DNA of 64,000 nucleotides from NCBI RefSeq assembly GCF_002995745.1, contig NZ_PVXQ01000010.1, forward strand, positions 1-64,000, given 5' to 3'. The stretch is from Clostridium vincentii (lineage in GTDB: Bacteria > Bacillota > Clostridia > Clostridiales > Clostridiaceae). Under the pieces are notes generated by a model, which saw only the letters and a program-made list of their open reading frames with translations, had not been told where the DNA came from and searched no databases. Below, piece after piece: positions 9,141 to 18,421 of this stretch. The stretch's first letter is position 1. Every line of letters starts with the position of its first letter. The position numbers were made by a program, and so were the translations under genes.

Positions 9141-9497
9141 TTATTCAAATACTTCATTTACAATTTGGTAAACATCAATTTTTGCTTCATTATCCCCAGC
9201 AATCCCAACAAAAGCACATCCGTAAACACTCTTTCCATGGGTATCCTTGTCTATACGTACAATCTTAACTATTGTATCAAAGGTTTCTTTTGTCCATAAA
9301 ATAACATTAGCACTAAGAAATGTATCTATAGTAAATTCTTTTTCACTTTTAAAAGCTATCCCACCCTTTGATATGTTAGTTATCTGTACTTCGAAAGTTT
9401 CTTCATCTACTTCTTTAGCTTCTATAGCATTATTTATCCTTCTAACTTTGCTATTTTTTTCAATTCCTGTCCTTTTTGTTCTTCTTTTCTCTTCCAT
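9141..9497 (-). CDS. PilZ-domain protein, probable c-di-GMP receptor
   Basis: A 118-residue single-domain PilZ protein. The two c-di-GMP binding signatures are present: the basic RxxxR turn near the N-terminus (RRTKR, residues 5-9) and the N-x-S-x-x-G motif (NISKGG, near residue 62). It has no membrane segment or output domain, so it should act as a small effector that binds a partner on sensing c-di-GMP. A GGDEF diguanylate cyclase is encoded at about 46 kb in this window but is not linked. It is a monocistronic gene flanked by terminators. Confidence 0.8.
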   Translation of the reverse strand: MEEKRRTKRTGIEKNSKVRRINNAIEAKEVDEETFEVQITNISKGGIAFKSEKEFTIDTFLSANVILWTKETFDTIVKIVRIDKDTHGKSVYGCAFVGIAGDNEAKIDVYQIVNEVFE

Positions 9498-9613
9498 ATA
9501 GCCTTCCCCCTAGAGTTAATTTTCTATCAATTGCTCAATATAACAATATTTTCTATTTAATCTAATTATAATAGTTTTTTTTTATCTTGCAATGAATTTC
9601 ATATATAAAATAT

Positions 9614-9648
9614 AAATTCCTCCAAACTAAATTTAGTTGGAGGAATTT
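9614..9648 (-). terminator. Terminator of the aro operon
   Basis: Arms AAATTCCTCCAA / TTGGAGGAATTT enclose an ACTAAATTTAG-type loop. The hairpin lies 20 bases past the tyrA stop, and the minus strand continues with a T-rich tract. Confidence 0.8.
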
Positions 9649-9666
9649 TAATATTATCTTATTATT

Positions 9667-10503
9667 TTAGTCAAGTTTTTCTCTTCTACTAGTTGATTTC
9701 TTAAAGAACTCCATTAATCCTTCCTTGTCATTCTCATATATAGATTTTTTTATCAAATCTAACTGTAATTCGAAATTATTTATAGCTTTCAACAAATTAT
9801 TCTTATTTCCCAGGAAAAGTTCGCTCCAAAGTTCTTCATTTATATTAGCTATACGTGTTAAATCCCTATAACTATCACCTATGAAATTCCCAGTTTCTCT
9901 TCCTTCTTCATCACTATTGATCAAGGCTACAGCCATAGCATGAGGTAATTGAGATGTGAATCCTATCATTTCATCATGCAATTCAGGACTTATTCTTCGT
10001 ACCCTCTTAAATCCAATTTCAAAGGCTAATTTCTCAATAATTTGAATATTTTTTTCCTTATTCCTAGAAATCGGAGTTATTATATAATTTGCATTCTTAA
10101 ATACTTGGGCTGTTGCAAAATCAATGCCTTTTTTTTCTCTACCTGCCATAGGATGCCCAAAAATAAACTCTACATCATCAGGCATAATCTCTAATATTTT
10201 GTCAATAAACATTCCCTTTATTCCAGTAGTATCCGTCACAATAGAGCCTTTTTTAAAATACTCCTTATTTCTTTCAACAAAATCAATTACTAACTTAGGA
10301 TATATTGCCATGATAATTAAGTCTGCATTTTCAAAAAATTCTTTTCCCGAACTAGACCCGTCTTTAATTATGCCAAGTTTTTTAGCTTTTCTGAGGGTTT
10401 CTTCATCTATATCAACACCATATACATCCTTGTATCCTACACTATTAAGAGCCATTGCAAAAGAACCTCCAATTACACCAAGCCCAACTATTACAATATT
10501 CAT
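9667..10503 (-). CDS. tyrA: Prephenate dehydrogenase
   Basis: A 278-residue enzyme of the tyrosine branch: prephenate + NAD(P)+ to 4-hydroxyphenylpyruvate. An N-terminal Rossmann fold has the nucleotide-binding turn GLGVIGGSFA (residues 7-16). GHPMAGRE (about 140-147) and the helical C-terminal part (HDEMIGFTSQLPHAMA) are family hallmarks of substrate binding. No C-terminal ACT domain is present, so feedback control by Tyr would need another route. It is the last gene of the aromatic operon, 11 bases after aroF, preceded by GGGGGAG and followed by the operon terminator. Confidence 0.95.
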   Translation of the reverse strand: MNIVIVGLGVIGGSFAMALNSVGYKDVYGVDIDEETLRKAKKLGIIKDGSSSGKEFFENADLIIMAIYPKLVIDFVERNKEYFKKGSIVTDTTGIKGMFIDKILEIMPDDVEFIFGHPMAGREKKGIDFATAQVFKNANYIITPISRNKEKNIQIIEKLAFEIGFKRVRRISPELHDEMIGFTSQLPHAMAVALINSDEEGRETGNFIGDSYRDLTRIANINEELWSELFLGNKNNLLKAINNFELQLDLIKKSIYENDKEGLMEFFKKSTSRREKLD

Positions 10504-10514
10504 TGATTCTCCCC

Positions 10515-11528
10515 CTAAATCTCTTTACCTTCCAATTTAGCTAATACTTTAATTTTATCCATTAAAATCTTGAAGTCTTCTGGCTTAATAGATTGTTGTC
10601 CATCACTTAAAGCATTTTCCGGGTCATTATGAACCTCTATCATGAGACCATCTGCACCTGCAACAATTGCCGCTTTAGCTAACGGTTCTACTAAGTACCT
10701 GTATCCAGCAGCATGACTTGGATCAACTATTATTGGTAAATGAGATAACTTTTTAACCACAGGGATAGCACTTAAATCTAAAGTGTTTCTTGTAGCAGTT
10801 TCAAAGGTTCTTATACCTCTTTCACATAAAATAATATTTTCATTTCCACCAGCCATAATATATTCAGCTGACATTAACCATTCCTCTATAGTTGCAGATA
10901 ATCCTCTCTTTAAAAGAATAGGTGTTTTTGTTTTACCTACTTGCTTTAATAGATCGAAGTTCTGCATATTTCTTGCTCCAATTTGAATGACATCTACATT
11001 TTCTACAAACTCATCTATGTAATCTGTAGACATAAGTTCAGTTACTATTGCTAATCCGGTTTCCTTCTTTGCTAGCTTTAAAAGTCTAAGTCCGTCAAGT
11101 TCAAGTCCTTGAAAGCTATAAGGTGAGGTTCTTGGTTTAAAAGCCCCTCCCCTTAAGAAGTTACCACCAGCTGCTTTAACTGCCTTAGCTACCTCTATTA
11201 TTTGCTCTTCTGATTCAACTGAGCATGGCCCAGCCATAATTCCTAAATGTTTTCCACCAACTTTAACTCCATTAACATCAATTATAGATGGTTCAGGCTT
11301 AAATAATATATTTGCCTTTTTGAAAGGTTCTTGTACCTTTAATACCTTATCTACTCCATCAATTCTTAATAACATATTATAGTCTAAAACCGATGTATCT
11401 CCAATGCATCCTATGATGCAATTTGTTGTACCATTTGAGAGATTAGTTAATAACCCCTTACTTTCTACTAAATCAATCACCTTTTTAATTTGTCTGTCCC
11501 CACACTTAGGGTTCATAATAATAATCAT
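10515..11528 (-). CDS. aroF: 3-deoxy-7-phosphoheptulonate (DAHP) synthase, class with N-terminal regulatory domain
   Basis: A 337-residue enzyme making DAHP from phosphoenolpyruvate and erythrose 4-phosphate, the entry step of the shikimate pathway. Residues 1-70 form a ferredoxin-like extension of the kind used for aromatic feedback inhibition in type I-beta enzymes. The barrel follows with AGPCSVES, GGAFKPRTSPYSFQG, LLKRG and IVDPSHAAG, which bind substrates and metal. The gene is eighth of nine in the operon, although it encodes the first pathway step. The 156-base gap before it holds a 4 x 16-bp tandem repeat, so an internal promoter or processing site is possible. Confidence 0.95.
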   Translation of the reverse strand: MIIIMNPKCGDRQIKKVIDLVESKGLLTNLSNGTTNCIIGCIGDTSVLDYNMLLRIDGVDKVLKVQEPFKKANILFKPEPSIIDVNGVKVGGKHLGIMAGPCSVESEEQIIEVAKAVKAAGGNFLRGGAFKPRTSPYSFQGLELDGLRLLKLAKKETGLAIVTELMSTDYIDEFVENVDVIQIGARNMQNFDLLKQVGKTKTPILLKRGLSATIEEWLMSAEYIMAGGNENIILCERGIRTFETATRNTLDLSAIPVVKKLSHLPIIVDPSHAAGYRYLVEPLAKAAIVAGADGLMIEVHNDPENALSDGQQSIKPEDFKILMDKIKVLAKLEGKEI

Positions 11529-11557
11529 TTAATTTTCCTCCTATACTACATTTTTTT

Positions 11558-11621
11558 ACTTTCCTACAATACTACTTTCCTACAATACTACTTTCCTACA
11601 ATACTACTTTTCTGCAATACT
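11558..11621. repeat. Tandem repeat, 4 x 16 bp, between aroQ and aroF
   Basis: Three exact copies of ACTTTCCTACAATACT and one copy with two changes lie head to tail in the only large gap inside the aro operon. On the transcribed strand each unit contains GTAGGAAAGT. Function unknown. Confidence 0.9.
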
Positions 11622-11684
11622 ACAATTTCATAGTCTTTCTTAGATCTTCTACGGTTTATTTTAATTCTCTATCATTTTATCCAC

Positions 11685-12113
11685 CTACTTAATTAATAGA
11701 GCTTCCATAGCCATTATATATCCAAACTCACCAAAGCCACATATTTGACCAATACAAGCTGGTGCAGTTACAGATGTTTTTCTAAATTCTTCTCTAGCGT
11801 GAATATTTGATAAATGTATCTCCACAGTTGGTATGCTAACACCTTTTATAGCATCATGCAAAGCATAGCTATAATGAGTAAATGCCCCGGGGTTAATAAT
11901 TATTCCATCATACTCTTCATAATAAGCTTTTTGAATACAATTAATTATCTCCCCTTCAATATTACTTTGAAATAACGTTATATCATTGCCTCTCTTTTTC
12001 CCCTCAGATTCGATATATTTACATACCTCCTCAAAGCTTTTCTTCCCATATACACCTTTTTCTCTAACACCTAACATATTTAAGTTAGGTCCATTAATCA
12101 CCATAAGTTTCAT
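11685..12113 (-). CDS. aroQ: Type II 3-dehydroquinate dehydratase
   Basis: A 142-residue enzyme converting 3-dehydroquinate to 3-dehydroshikimate. It has the expected length of the small dodecameric type II family. Signatures are NGPNLNMLG (residues 6-14), an active-site Tyr in the loop near residue 22, IINPGAFTHYSYAL (about 73-86), and VEIHLSN. The ribosome binding site AAGGAG overlaps the end of aroK, seven bases upstream, pointing to translational coupling. Confidence 0.95.
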   Translation of the reverse strand: MKLMVINGPNLNMLGVREKGVYGKKSFEEVCKYIESEGKKRGNDITLFQSNIEGEIINCIQKAYYEEYDGIIINPGAFTHYSYALHDAIKGVSIPTVEIHLSNIHAREEFRKTSVTAPACIGQICGFGEFGYIMAMEALLIK

Positions 12114-12119
12114 ACTTGT

Positions 12120-12635
12120 TTACTCCTTAATCTTATTCTGAAGTAATAACTTAATTTTCTTTATTACCTCTTTAACAGGCCCGCTATTCCCGATTATAAC
12201 ATGAGCAGCTTTTTTATACATGTTATATCTCTCATCATAGATCTCATATAATTTAAAGGTACCATCCTTAAGCAAAGGTCTAGAACTTACATTTACATCC
12301 TTTATTATATCTTCAACTGATCTATCAATAAAAAGAATTACACAATCCTTCTGAAAGGCTTCAATATTTTCATCCTTTTTCACAACACCTCCACCACAAG
12401 ATATAATTATTCTTTCTTTCTTTACCAAATCAATGCAGGCTTTAGATTCCCATTCTCTAAAAACTTCCTCACCTTCATTAAAAAGTTCTGGGATAGTCTT
12501 ATCTGAAATTTTTTCAATATAACTATCCATATCACAGAAATTATATTGAAGTTCCTTAGCAAGAAGTTTCCCAAGGGTAGTTTTTCCACAACCTGGCATA
12601 CCTATTATGGCTATTTTATTCTTCACAGACTCCAT
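12120..12635 (-). CDS. aroK: Shikimate kinase
   Basis: A 171-residue P-loop kinase that makes shikimate 3-phosphate with ATP. The Walker A motif GMPGCGKTT lies at residues 13-21. The DMDSYIE segment and the GGG of ISCGGGVV bind shikimate. A lid region with an Arg (SSRPLL) closes the site. It sits 11 bases after aroE and ends seven bases before aroQ. Confidence 0.95.
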   Translation of the reverse strand: MESVKNKIAIIGMPGCGKTTLGKLLAKELQYNFCDMDSYIEKISDKTIPELFNEGEEVFREWESKACIDLVKKERIIISCGGGVVKKDENIEAFQKDCVILFIDRSVEDIIKDVNVSSRPLLKDGTFKLYEIYDERYNMYKKAAHVIIGNSGPVKEVIKKIKLLLQNKIKE

Positions 12636-12646
12636 TAAATCTCCCC

Positions 12647-13456
12647 CTATTTAAATTGCTTCTCTAACTCTTCATAGATATTTTTAAGCACTGAAGAATC
12701 TATTTTTATATCTTGCCATATTTCCTGGGACTTAACCCCTTGCCCAACTAACATATATAAGCCGCCACAAATATCCTTGCCTAAAGTTTCACCTATTTTT
12801 AAGAACTCTGTCATTCCTGGATTATATACTATATCTACAAGAGTTTTATAATTTTCAATTACCTCTTTAGACACTGGGGATACTCCTATTTTAGGATACA
12901 TACCTATAGGGGTAGTGTTAATTAAAATATCTCCACCTATTTTCTTAAGATCCTCATAATCTATTAGCTTAACCTTAGAATTAATATTTTCACTGTTTTC
13001 TTTATTTCTAGTTACTAAATATAAACTTTTAATCCCCTTATCCAAAAGATAAGTGATTATTGCCTTAGCTGCTCCACCATTACCTAAAACAGTAGCTACC
13101 TTATCCTTAAGCTTTATATTATTAATATCAAGCATACTACCAAATCCATAATAATCACTATTATACCCATAAAGCTTATTATCTTTATTCAATATAGTAT
13201 TAACTGCTCCAATTTTTTTTGCTTCCTCAGATATAACATCAAGATCTTCCATAACAATTTTCTTATAAGGAATAGTTACGTTAACGCCCTTAATCTTAAG
13301 TAGCTTTAACGCATGTCCAAGGTTTCCTATATCCTCTTTAGGAATTTCAAAAAGCTTGTATCCCCCATCTATATTTAATTGTTCAAATATTCTTTTATGT
13401 ATTTCAGGAGAGAGACTATGAGATAATTTCTCTCCAACTAATCCGTAAAACTCCAT
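12647..13456 (-). CDS. aroE: Shikimate 5-dehydrogenase
   Basis: A 269-residue NADPH-dependent reductase of 3-dehydroshikimate. The substrate motif LSHSLSPEIH (residues 11-20), the catalytic Lys in NVTIPYKK (about residue 66), and the Rossmann turn GNGGAAKAI (about 124-132) are all intact. The C-terminal MLVGQGVKSQEIWQ contains the conserved Gln of the substrate pocket. It is in the middle of the operon, 17 bases after pheA. Confidence 0.95.
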   Translation of the reverse strand: MEFYGLVGEKLSHSLSPEIHKRIFEQLNIDGGYKLFEIPKEDIGNLGHALKLLKIKGVNVTIPYKKIVMEDLDVISEEAKKIGAVNTILNKDNKLYGYNSDYYGFGSMLDINNIKLKDKVATVLGNGGAAKAIITYLLDKGIKSLYLVTRNKENSENINSKVKLIDYEDLKKIGGDILINTTPIGMYPKIGVSPVSKEVIENYKTLVDIVYNPGMTEFLKIGETLGKDICGGLYMLVGQGVKSQEIWQDIKIDSSVLKNIYEELEKQFK

Positions 13457-13473
13457 AAATACTCTCCTAAACT

Positions 13474-14610
13474 TTATATTTTTTTCTTATAAGCACCTAA
13501 TAGTTTAAAATATCCAGAATTTTTCTCAATTAGCTTCAAAGCATTCAGAACCTCTTCACTATCAATATCACCTTCAAAATCTACGTATAAGAAATATTTC
13601 CAAGGAGTATCCTTAGTAGGTCTTGACTCGATTTTTATCATGTTAATATTATTCTCTGCGAAATATCTAAGTAATCTATAAAGTGTACCTGCTTCATTTT
13701 CAAGAGAAAAAACAACACTAACTTTATCTGCATCCTTCACTACTTTTAATTCCTTTGAAATAACTATAAATCTTGTATTATTATCTTTTTGATTATTAAT
13801 ACATTCCTCTATAATTTCAAGTCCATAAATACTAGCTGCGCGACTACTTGCAATTGCAACCTTAGTATTATCTGATAAATCCTTAATTAACTTTGCGCTA
13901 GTTGATGTATTATGGAAGGGTATAAGCTTCCAATTTTCATATTTCTTTAGAAATTCACTACTTTGTTCAATTCCTTGTGGATGGGAGTATACCTCTTTAA
14001 TCTTATCTAAGTTAGTATCTTTAAGCCCTACTAAATGTTGTTGAATTTTTAAATACTCTTCGCCAACTATGTAAAACCCATACTTTTTCAGAAGATCATA
14101 ATTTTGTGAAATAGCGCCTGTTGAAGAATTCTCTATAGGAATAATTCCATAATATATTTCATCTTTTTCAAGAGCCTTAAATATATCCTCAAAATCTTCA
14201 TAGTAAGATTTCTCTATTTTATCTCCAAAGAATTTAGTAGCAGCTTCCTCTGTAAAAGAACCTGAAACTCCTGGAAACCCAATTCTTCTACTTTTATCAA
14301 TTGCTGATCTTTCAACTTTAACTTCTGCTAATTTTTTTATATCATCAATTTTTCTTCTTTGAAGCGCCTTACCTATTTCCATGGTAGCATTAAAGAATTT
14401 TACTACTTCATCACCATAATCCTTATTTATAAGGTTAGACTTAGCATTTTCAAAAACAATATCTTCTCTATTCTTATGAAAAATTTGAACATTATTTTCT
14501 TTTTTGTAATTAGCTACCTTAAGAACCATGTCCATTCTTTTTTCAAATAAGATAGTTAGTTCCCTATCTATTCTATCTATTTCTACCCTATAATCCTCTA
14601 AAGATTCCAT
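13474..14610 (-). CDS. pheA: Bifunctional chorismate mutase / prephenate dehydratase (P-protein)
   Basis: A 378-residue fusion. Residues 1-90 form an AroQ-type helical chorismate mutase; residues about 107-285 are the prephenate dehydratase domain, with GFPGVSGSFTEEAA at its start and NNQKDNNTRFIVI near its end; residues about 295-375 are an ACT domain with the ESRP motif that binds phenylalanine for feedback inhibition. It therefore makes phenylpyruvate from chorismate and supplies prephenate to TyrA as well. The start overlaps the end of aroC by 13 bases, so translation is coupled. Confidence 0.95.
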   Translation of the reverse strand: MESLEDYRVEIDRIDRELTILFEKRMDMVLKVANYKKENNVQIFHKNREDIVFENAKSNLINKDYGDEVVKFFNATMEIGKALQRRKIDDIKKLAEVKVERSAIDKSRRIGFPGVSGSFTEEAATKFFGDKIEKSYYEDFEDIFKALEKDEIYYGIIPIENSSTGAISQNYDLLKKYGFYIVGEEYLKIQQHLVGLKDTNLDKIKEVYSHPQGIEQSSEFLKKYENWKLIPFHNTSTSAKLIKDLSDNTKVAIASSRAASIYGLEIIEECINNQKDNNTRFIVISKELKVVKDADKVSVVFSLENEAGTLYRLLRYFAENNINMIKIESRPTKDTPWKYFLYVDFEGDIDSEEVLNALKLIEKNSGYFKLLGAYKKKI

Positions 14611-15692
14611 CCATCTCTCCCCTTCATTAAATCAAGTATTCCAATAGCTGTTACTGCTTCTATAACAGGAATTGCCCTTTGAACTATACAGGGGTCATGT
14701 CTTCCTTCAATAACTAGATTTTCATCTTTCTTCTTCTCAATATTAACTGTTTTTTGTTTTTTTGCTATTGATGCAGTTGGTTTAATGGCAGCTTTAAATA
14801 TTATTGGCATTCCATTTGTTATACCACCTAATATTCCACCATTATTATTTGTGCTTGTTTTTACCTTATCATCTTCATAATAAAGTTCATCATTACTTTC
14901 AGATCCATAAAGCTTAGTAATTCCAAAGCCCATTCCGAATTCAACACCCTTTACAGCAGGGACTGAAAATAATAAATGGGATAATGTAGACTCCATGGAG
15001 TCAAAGAAGGGATCTCCAATGCCAGCTTCTATTCCAACTACTGCACATTCAATTATTCCTCCCACAGAATCTCCTTGATCTTTAGCTTCTAGAATTGTCT
15101 TTCTCATCAATTCTTCCTTTGATCTATCAATTAAAGGCAATTCTAAATCTCTTAATGATATAACTTGTTCCTTAGAAACATTAATATAATCAAAAGCTTT
15201 ATCCTTAACATTTCTTATGCTTTTAATATGAGCTCCTATCTCTATACCTTTTTTAGCTAATATCTGTTTGCATATTGCTCCACAAAATACTAAAGGGGCT
15301 GTTATTCTTCCTGAGAAATGGCCTCCACCTCTGTAATCATTAAAGCCTGCATATCTAATATTTCCAGTATAATCGGCATGACCAGGTCTCATTAATTCCT
15401 TAATCTCTCCATAATCCTTGGATCTGGTATCACTATTTCTAACAATTGCACATAAAGGAGTTCCTGTTGTTTTTCCATTAAAAAATCCACTTAGGATTTC
15501 AGGTATGTCCCCTTCTTTTCTTGCTGTAGATAAATCATTTCTACCTGGCGCTCTTCTCTTCATTTCCTTATCTATTTGTTCTAAATTTAATTCAACTCCC
15601 GAAGGAAGCCCACTAATAGTAATTCCAATCGCATTCCCATGAGACTCTCCAAAAATAGAAATTTTCAAATTATTTCCCCATACTCCACTCAT
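14598..15692 (-). CDS. aroC: Chorismate synthase
   Basis: A 364-residue FMN-dependent enzyme converting EPSP to chorismate. I start it at the ATG at 15690-15692, which follows AGGAGG; one codon upstream is a TTG. The signature FGESHGNAIG (residues 14-23), RAPGRNDLSTARKEGD (about 48-63) and the C-terminal EGRHDPCIVQRAIPV are intact. The start region lies inside the end of aroA (23 bases of overlap) and its end overlaps pheA, so these three genes are tightly packed. Confidence 0.95.
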   Translation of the reverse strand: MSGVWGNNLKISIFGESHGNAIGITISGLPSGVELNLEQIDKEMKRRAPGRNDLSTARKEGDIPEILSGFFNGKTTGTPLCAIVRNSDTRSKDYGEIKELMRPGHADYTGNIRYAGFNDYRGGGHFSGRITAPLVFCGAICKQILAKKGIEIGAHIKSIRNVKDKAFDYINVSKEQVISLRDLELPLIDRSKEELMRKTILEAKDQGDSVGGIIECAVVGIEAGIGDPFFDSMESTLSHLLFSVPAVKGVEFGMGFGITKLYGSESNDELYYEDDKVKTSTNNNGGILGGITNGMPIIFKAAIKPTASIAKKQKTVNIEKKKDENLVIEGRHDPCIVQRAIPVIEAVTAIGILDLMKGRDGWNL

Positions 15693-16968
15693 CAAAACTT
15701 CCTCCTAACATCTTAAAATCTTCAAAAAAGTGCGGATATGATTTTGATACACATTCATACTCTTCTAATATAATAGGTTCCTTGCACTTAATAGATGCTA
15801 TAGCTAAGCTCATTGCTATTCTATGATCCTTATGGCTCCAAACATTAACTCCACCATTAAATTCTTTAACTCCATCTATAATTAAGCCCTCAGGTTTTTC
15901 CTCTATTTTTGCACCTAATTTATTTAATTCTAATGTAACTGCATTTAATCTATCACATTCCTTAATTCTAAGTCTTCCTGCATTTATTATCTCCGTCCTA
16001 CCTTCACTGAGTGCTGCAACAACTGCTAAAACAGGAATTATATCAGGGCATTGTGATGCATCAATTAATGTACTCTTCAAGACCTGAACCTTGCCCTTAG
16101 TATGTTTTTCTTCCTTAATAATAGACACTCCCATTCTAGTTAAAATATCGATTACTTCTTTATCTCCTTGAAGAGAATCTTCCTTTAAATCTAAAATATT
16201 AACATCTGCGCCTATTGCATCTGCTGATAAGAAAAAGGCACCTTGAGAATAATCTCCTTCGACTCTATAATCTTTACTTTTATAGTTTTGATTTCCTTTA
16301 ATAATAAATTCCTTATAATCTTTATTAATAATTTTTATTCCAAAATCCTTCATTGCAGATAGCGTTAAATCTATATATCCTTTAGATTCTAGCTCAGTAG
16401 TGATTATTATTTTTGAATTCCCTTGAAGCAATGGTAATGCAAATAATAATCCAGTTATAAACTGAGAACTTATATTTCCCTTAACTTCAAATTCTCCTGA
16501 TTTTAACTGTCCTGAAGTAACTAAATCAAGAATATCTTCTTTATATTTATATTCTATCTTTTGTGCATCAAAGATTTCATAATAGGTATTTAAAGGTCTC
16601 TTTCCAAGGTTACCTCTTCCTACAAATCTTGTAACGCCTTCAAATGCCAATGCAATAGGAATAAGAAATCTTAGAGTAGATCCTGATTCATTACAATCGA
16701 TAACCCTTTCATAATCTCTATCTAATGATAAGTCCTTAGAATTAATTCCTTTAACTTCTATATACTCCGAATTATTATTAATAATTGCTCCTATGGATCT
16801 CATAGCATCAATTGTAGCTATTATATCATCTGAAAGGTCAATGTTTGTAATTTTACTTACACTGTCCCCTAATGCTGCACATATAAGTGCCCTATGAGCC
16901 ATACTTTTTGACGGTGGAATTTTAACTTCTCCCTTAAGGTTTTTAGGATAAAGTTTCAAGCTTCCCAT
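15670..16968 (-). CDS. aroA: 3-phosphoshikimate 1-carboxyvinyltransferase (EPSP synthase)
   Basis: A 432-residue enzyme that joins shikimate 3-phosphate to phosphoenolpyruvate. It opens with the substrate-binding KIPPSKSMAHRA-type segment and has NESGSTLRFLIPI and GNLGKRPL (binding PEP), then the second-domain motifs RLRIKECDRL and HKDHRIAMSLAIA. Its ATG shares one base with the TAA of aroB (TAATG), a classic coupled junction. Confidence 0.95.
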   Translation of the reverse strand: MGSLKLYPKNLKGEVKIPPSKSMAHRALICAALGDSVSKITNIDLSDDIIATIDAMRSIGAIINNNSEYIEVKGINSKDLSLDRDYERVIDCNESGSTLRFLIPIALAFEGVTRFVGRGNLGKRPLNTYYEIFDAQKIEYKYKEDILDLVTSGQLKSGEFEVKGNISSQFITGLLFALPLLQGNSKIIITTELESKGYIDLTLSAMKDFGIKIINKDYKEFIIKGNQNYKSKDYRVEGDYSQGAFFLSADAIGADVNILDLKEDSLQGDKEVIDILTRMGVSIIKEEKHTKGKVQVLKSTLIDASQCPDIIPVLAVVAALSEGRTEIINAGRLRIKECDRLNAVTLELNKLGAKIEEKPEGLIIDGVKEFNGGVNVWSHKDHRIAMSLAIASIKCKEPIILEEYECVSKSYPHFFEDFKMLGGSFDEWSMGK

Positions 16969-18032
16969 TATTTCACCCCCTTAAAAAATTCTGGTATAGT
17001 ATCGTATATTATACTTTCCCCAATGTCTTTTATTACAATTATCTTTAATACTTTTCCCATATTCTTTTTATCCAACGCTATGGTATCCAATATGATATCA
17101 TTATTCTCAATATCAACCTCATAAGGAAGTCCATAATTAATTAAAATCTCTTTTATTTCCTGCGCTACTCCCTTTTTAGTTAAGCCTTCATTTTCACTTT
17201 TCAATGTTATATTATACATTCCTATACCAACCGCTTCACCATGGCTATATCCTGTAAAATTATAATATTTTTCTACTGCATGACCTAGAGTATGACCAAA
17301 ATTCAGTAACATTCTCTCCCCTAAATCTCTCTCATCAATTTCTACTACAATCTTTTTTATCAAGCAGCAATTATAAATAATTTCTTCAATATTATCCATA
17401 ACCTGAGCTCTATTTTTTAATGATTTTAACTTATAGAAGAACTCTCTGTCTTTAATGCAGCCATATTTTATTACTTCTCCCATTCCATCTTTATAAAACT
17501 TATCTGATAGGGTATTTAAAACTTCAGCATCAATATAAACAGCCTTAGGTTGATAAAAACTTCCCACTAGATTTTTACCCCTCTCAAGATCAACTGCAAC
17601 CTTACCTCCAACAGAGCTATCTACCTGGGCAACTATGGAAGTTGGAACCTGTATAAAAGGCACTCCTCTTAAAAATGAAGCAGCTGCAAAACCTCCTAAG
17701 TCTCCAATAACTCCTCCACCCAAGGTTATTATAAGATCCTTCCTAGTTATTTTAAAATCTAGCAATTCATCGTATATACTTGGAAGAGTATTAAAGGACT
17801 TTGTGGCCTCGCCTGGCTCAAGAACCATAAATTTAGTCATAAATCCAGCCTTTTCTAGAGACTTTTTAAGTTTATTTCCATAATGCTTATTTACATTTTT
17901 ATCAGTTAGAACAAAAATTTTCTCTCCATTATAAATGCTTTTTATCTTTTCGCCTAACAGACTTAGTATTCCTTTTTCAATAAAGATGTCATAACTATTT
18001 TCTTGTAGATCTACATGTAGTTTTCTTTCCAT
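16968..18032 (-). CDS. aroB: 3-dehydroquinate synthase
   Basis: A 354-residue NAD- and metal-dependent enzyme that cyclises DAHP. LGGGVIGDLGGFAAASFLRG (residues about 103-122) is the dinucleotide-binding part; VPTSIVAQVDSSVGGK follows; metal ligands come from the Glu in the GEVIKYG segment and His residues in NFGHTLGHA and YSHGEAVGIG. It is the first gene of the aromatic operon. The 435 bases in front hold the promoter, a leader ORF and an attenuator-like terminator, described separately. Confidence 0.95.
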   Translation of the reverse strand: MERKLHVDLQENSYDIFIEKGILSLLGEKIKSIYNGEKIFVLTDKNVNKHYGNKLKKSLEKAGFMTKFMVLEPGEATKSFNTLPSIYDELLDFKITRKDLIITLGGGVIGDLGGFAAASFLRGVPFIQVPTSIVAQVDSSVGGKVAVDLERGKNLVGSFYQPKAVYIDAEVLNTLSDKFYKDGMGEVIKYGCIKDREFFYKLKSLKNRAQVMDNIEEIIYNCCLIKKIVVEIDERDLGERMLLNFGHTLGHAVEKYYNFTGYSHGEAVGIGMYNITLKSENEGLTKKGVAQEIKEILINYGLPYEVDIENNDIILDTIALDKKNMGKVLKIIVIKDIGESIIYDTIPEFFKGVK

Positions 18033-18143
18033 CTTCGCTCATCCTTTATATTAGATTTATCTCTCTTCTCTCCCTGGGTTTAAACATCCTGTCATCTTTT
18101 TCCCCCTTAGTTTTATGGTTTTTATCTATTTAAATATAAAAAA

Positions 18144-18167
18144 AGAGAACCCACTAATGAGTTCTCT
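18144..18167 (-). terminator. Attenuator-type terminator in the aro leader
   Basis: On the minus strand a 7-bp stem AGAGAAC/GTTCTCT with a 10-base loop is followed by seven T. It lies 110 bases before aroB and about 250 bases after the promoter, inside the transcript. Nine bases (ACTCATTAG, 18154-18162), the loop plus the two innermost left-arm bases, are exactly complementary to CTAATGAGT (18217-18225) at the end of the leader ORF, giving a possible antiterminator. Confidence 0.75.
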
Positions 18168-18210
18168 AGAATCGTCTTTGTATATAAATACTTTTATAGA
18201 TATATAAAAA

Positions 18211-18342
18211 CTACTCACTCATTAGAAATGAATTATTCTTTTTTTTGCAAAACAAATAGCCAGCGCTAAAATAAAAGCCCCAGAAGCTAAAGTAAAAAAA
18301 GCTATACATTTTCGCTATTGTTTTCCTAATAATTCCTTCCAT
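18211..18342 (-). CDS. Aromatic-rich leader peptide of the aro operon
   Basis: A 43-codon ORF starts at ATG 18340-18342, five bases after GGAGG, and ends with TAG at 18211-18213. Thirteen residues are aromatic (8 Phe, 4 Tyr, 1 Trp), and twelve of these fall within residues 13-31 (for example YSFFYFSFWGFYF). It lies between a consensus promoter and a terminator, all upstream of the complete aromatic operon. The terminal codons (CTAATGAGT) can pair either with the preceding TTCATT (18227-18232) or with the terminator loop. This is the layout of a ribosome-stalling attenuator: scarcity of charged Phe/Tyr/Trp tRNA would stall ribosomes upstream and free the antiterminator segment. The alternative is a small membrane peptide, since the middle is hydrophobic. 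The ORF and signals are directly seen; the mechanism is inferred. Confidence 0.8.
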   Translation of the reverse strand: MEGIIRKTIAKMYSFFYFSFWGFYFSAGYLFCKKKNNSFLMSE

Positions 18343-18421
18343 AATGTCCTCCGTTATTATATATTTAGTATTTTCTTAATTTTAATATCAATACTTCATT
18401 AATTATCTTTCTTTTTTTCTT

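Noticed and set aside
11558-11621. CRISPR array
   Set aside because: The units are 16 bp, directly abutting, without spacers, and no cas gene is near.
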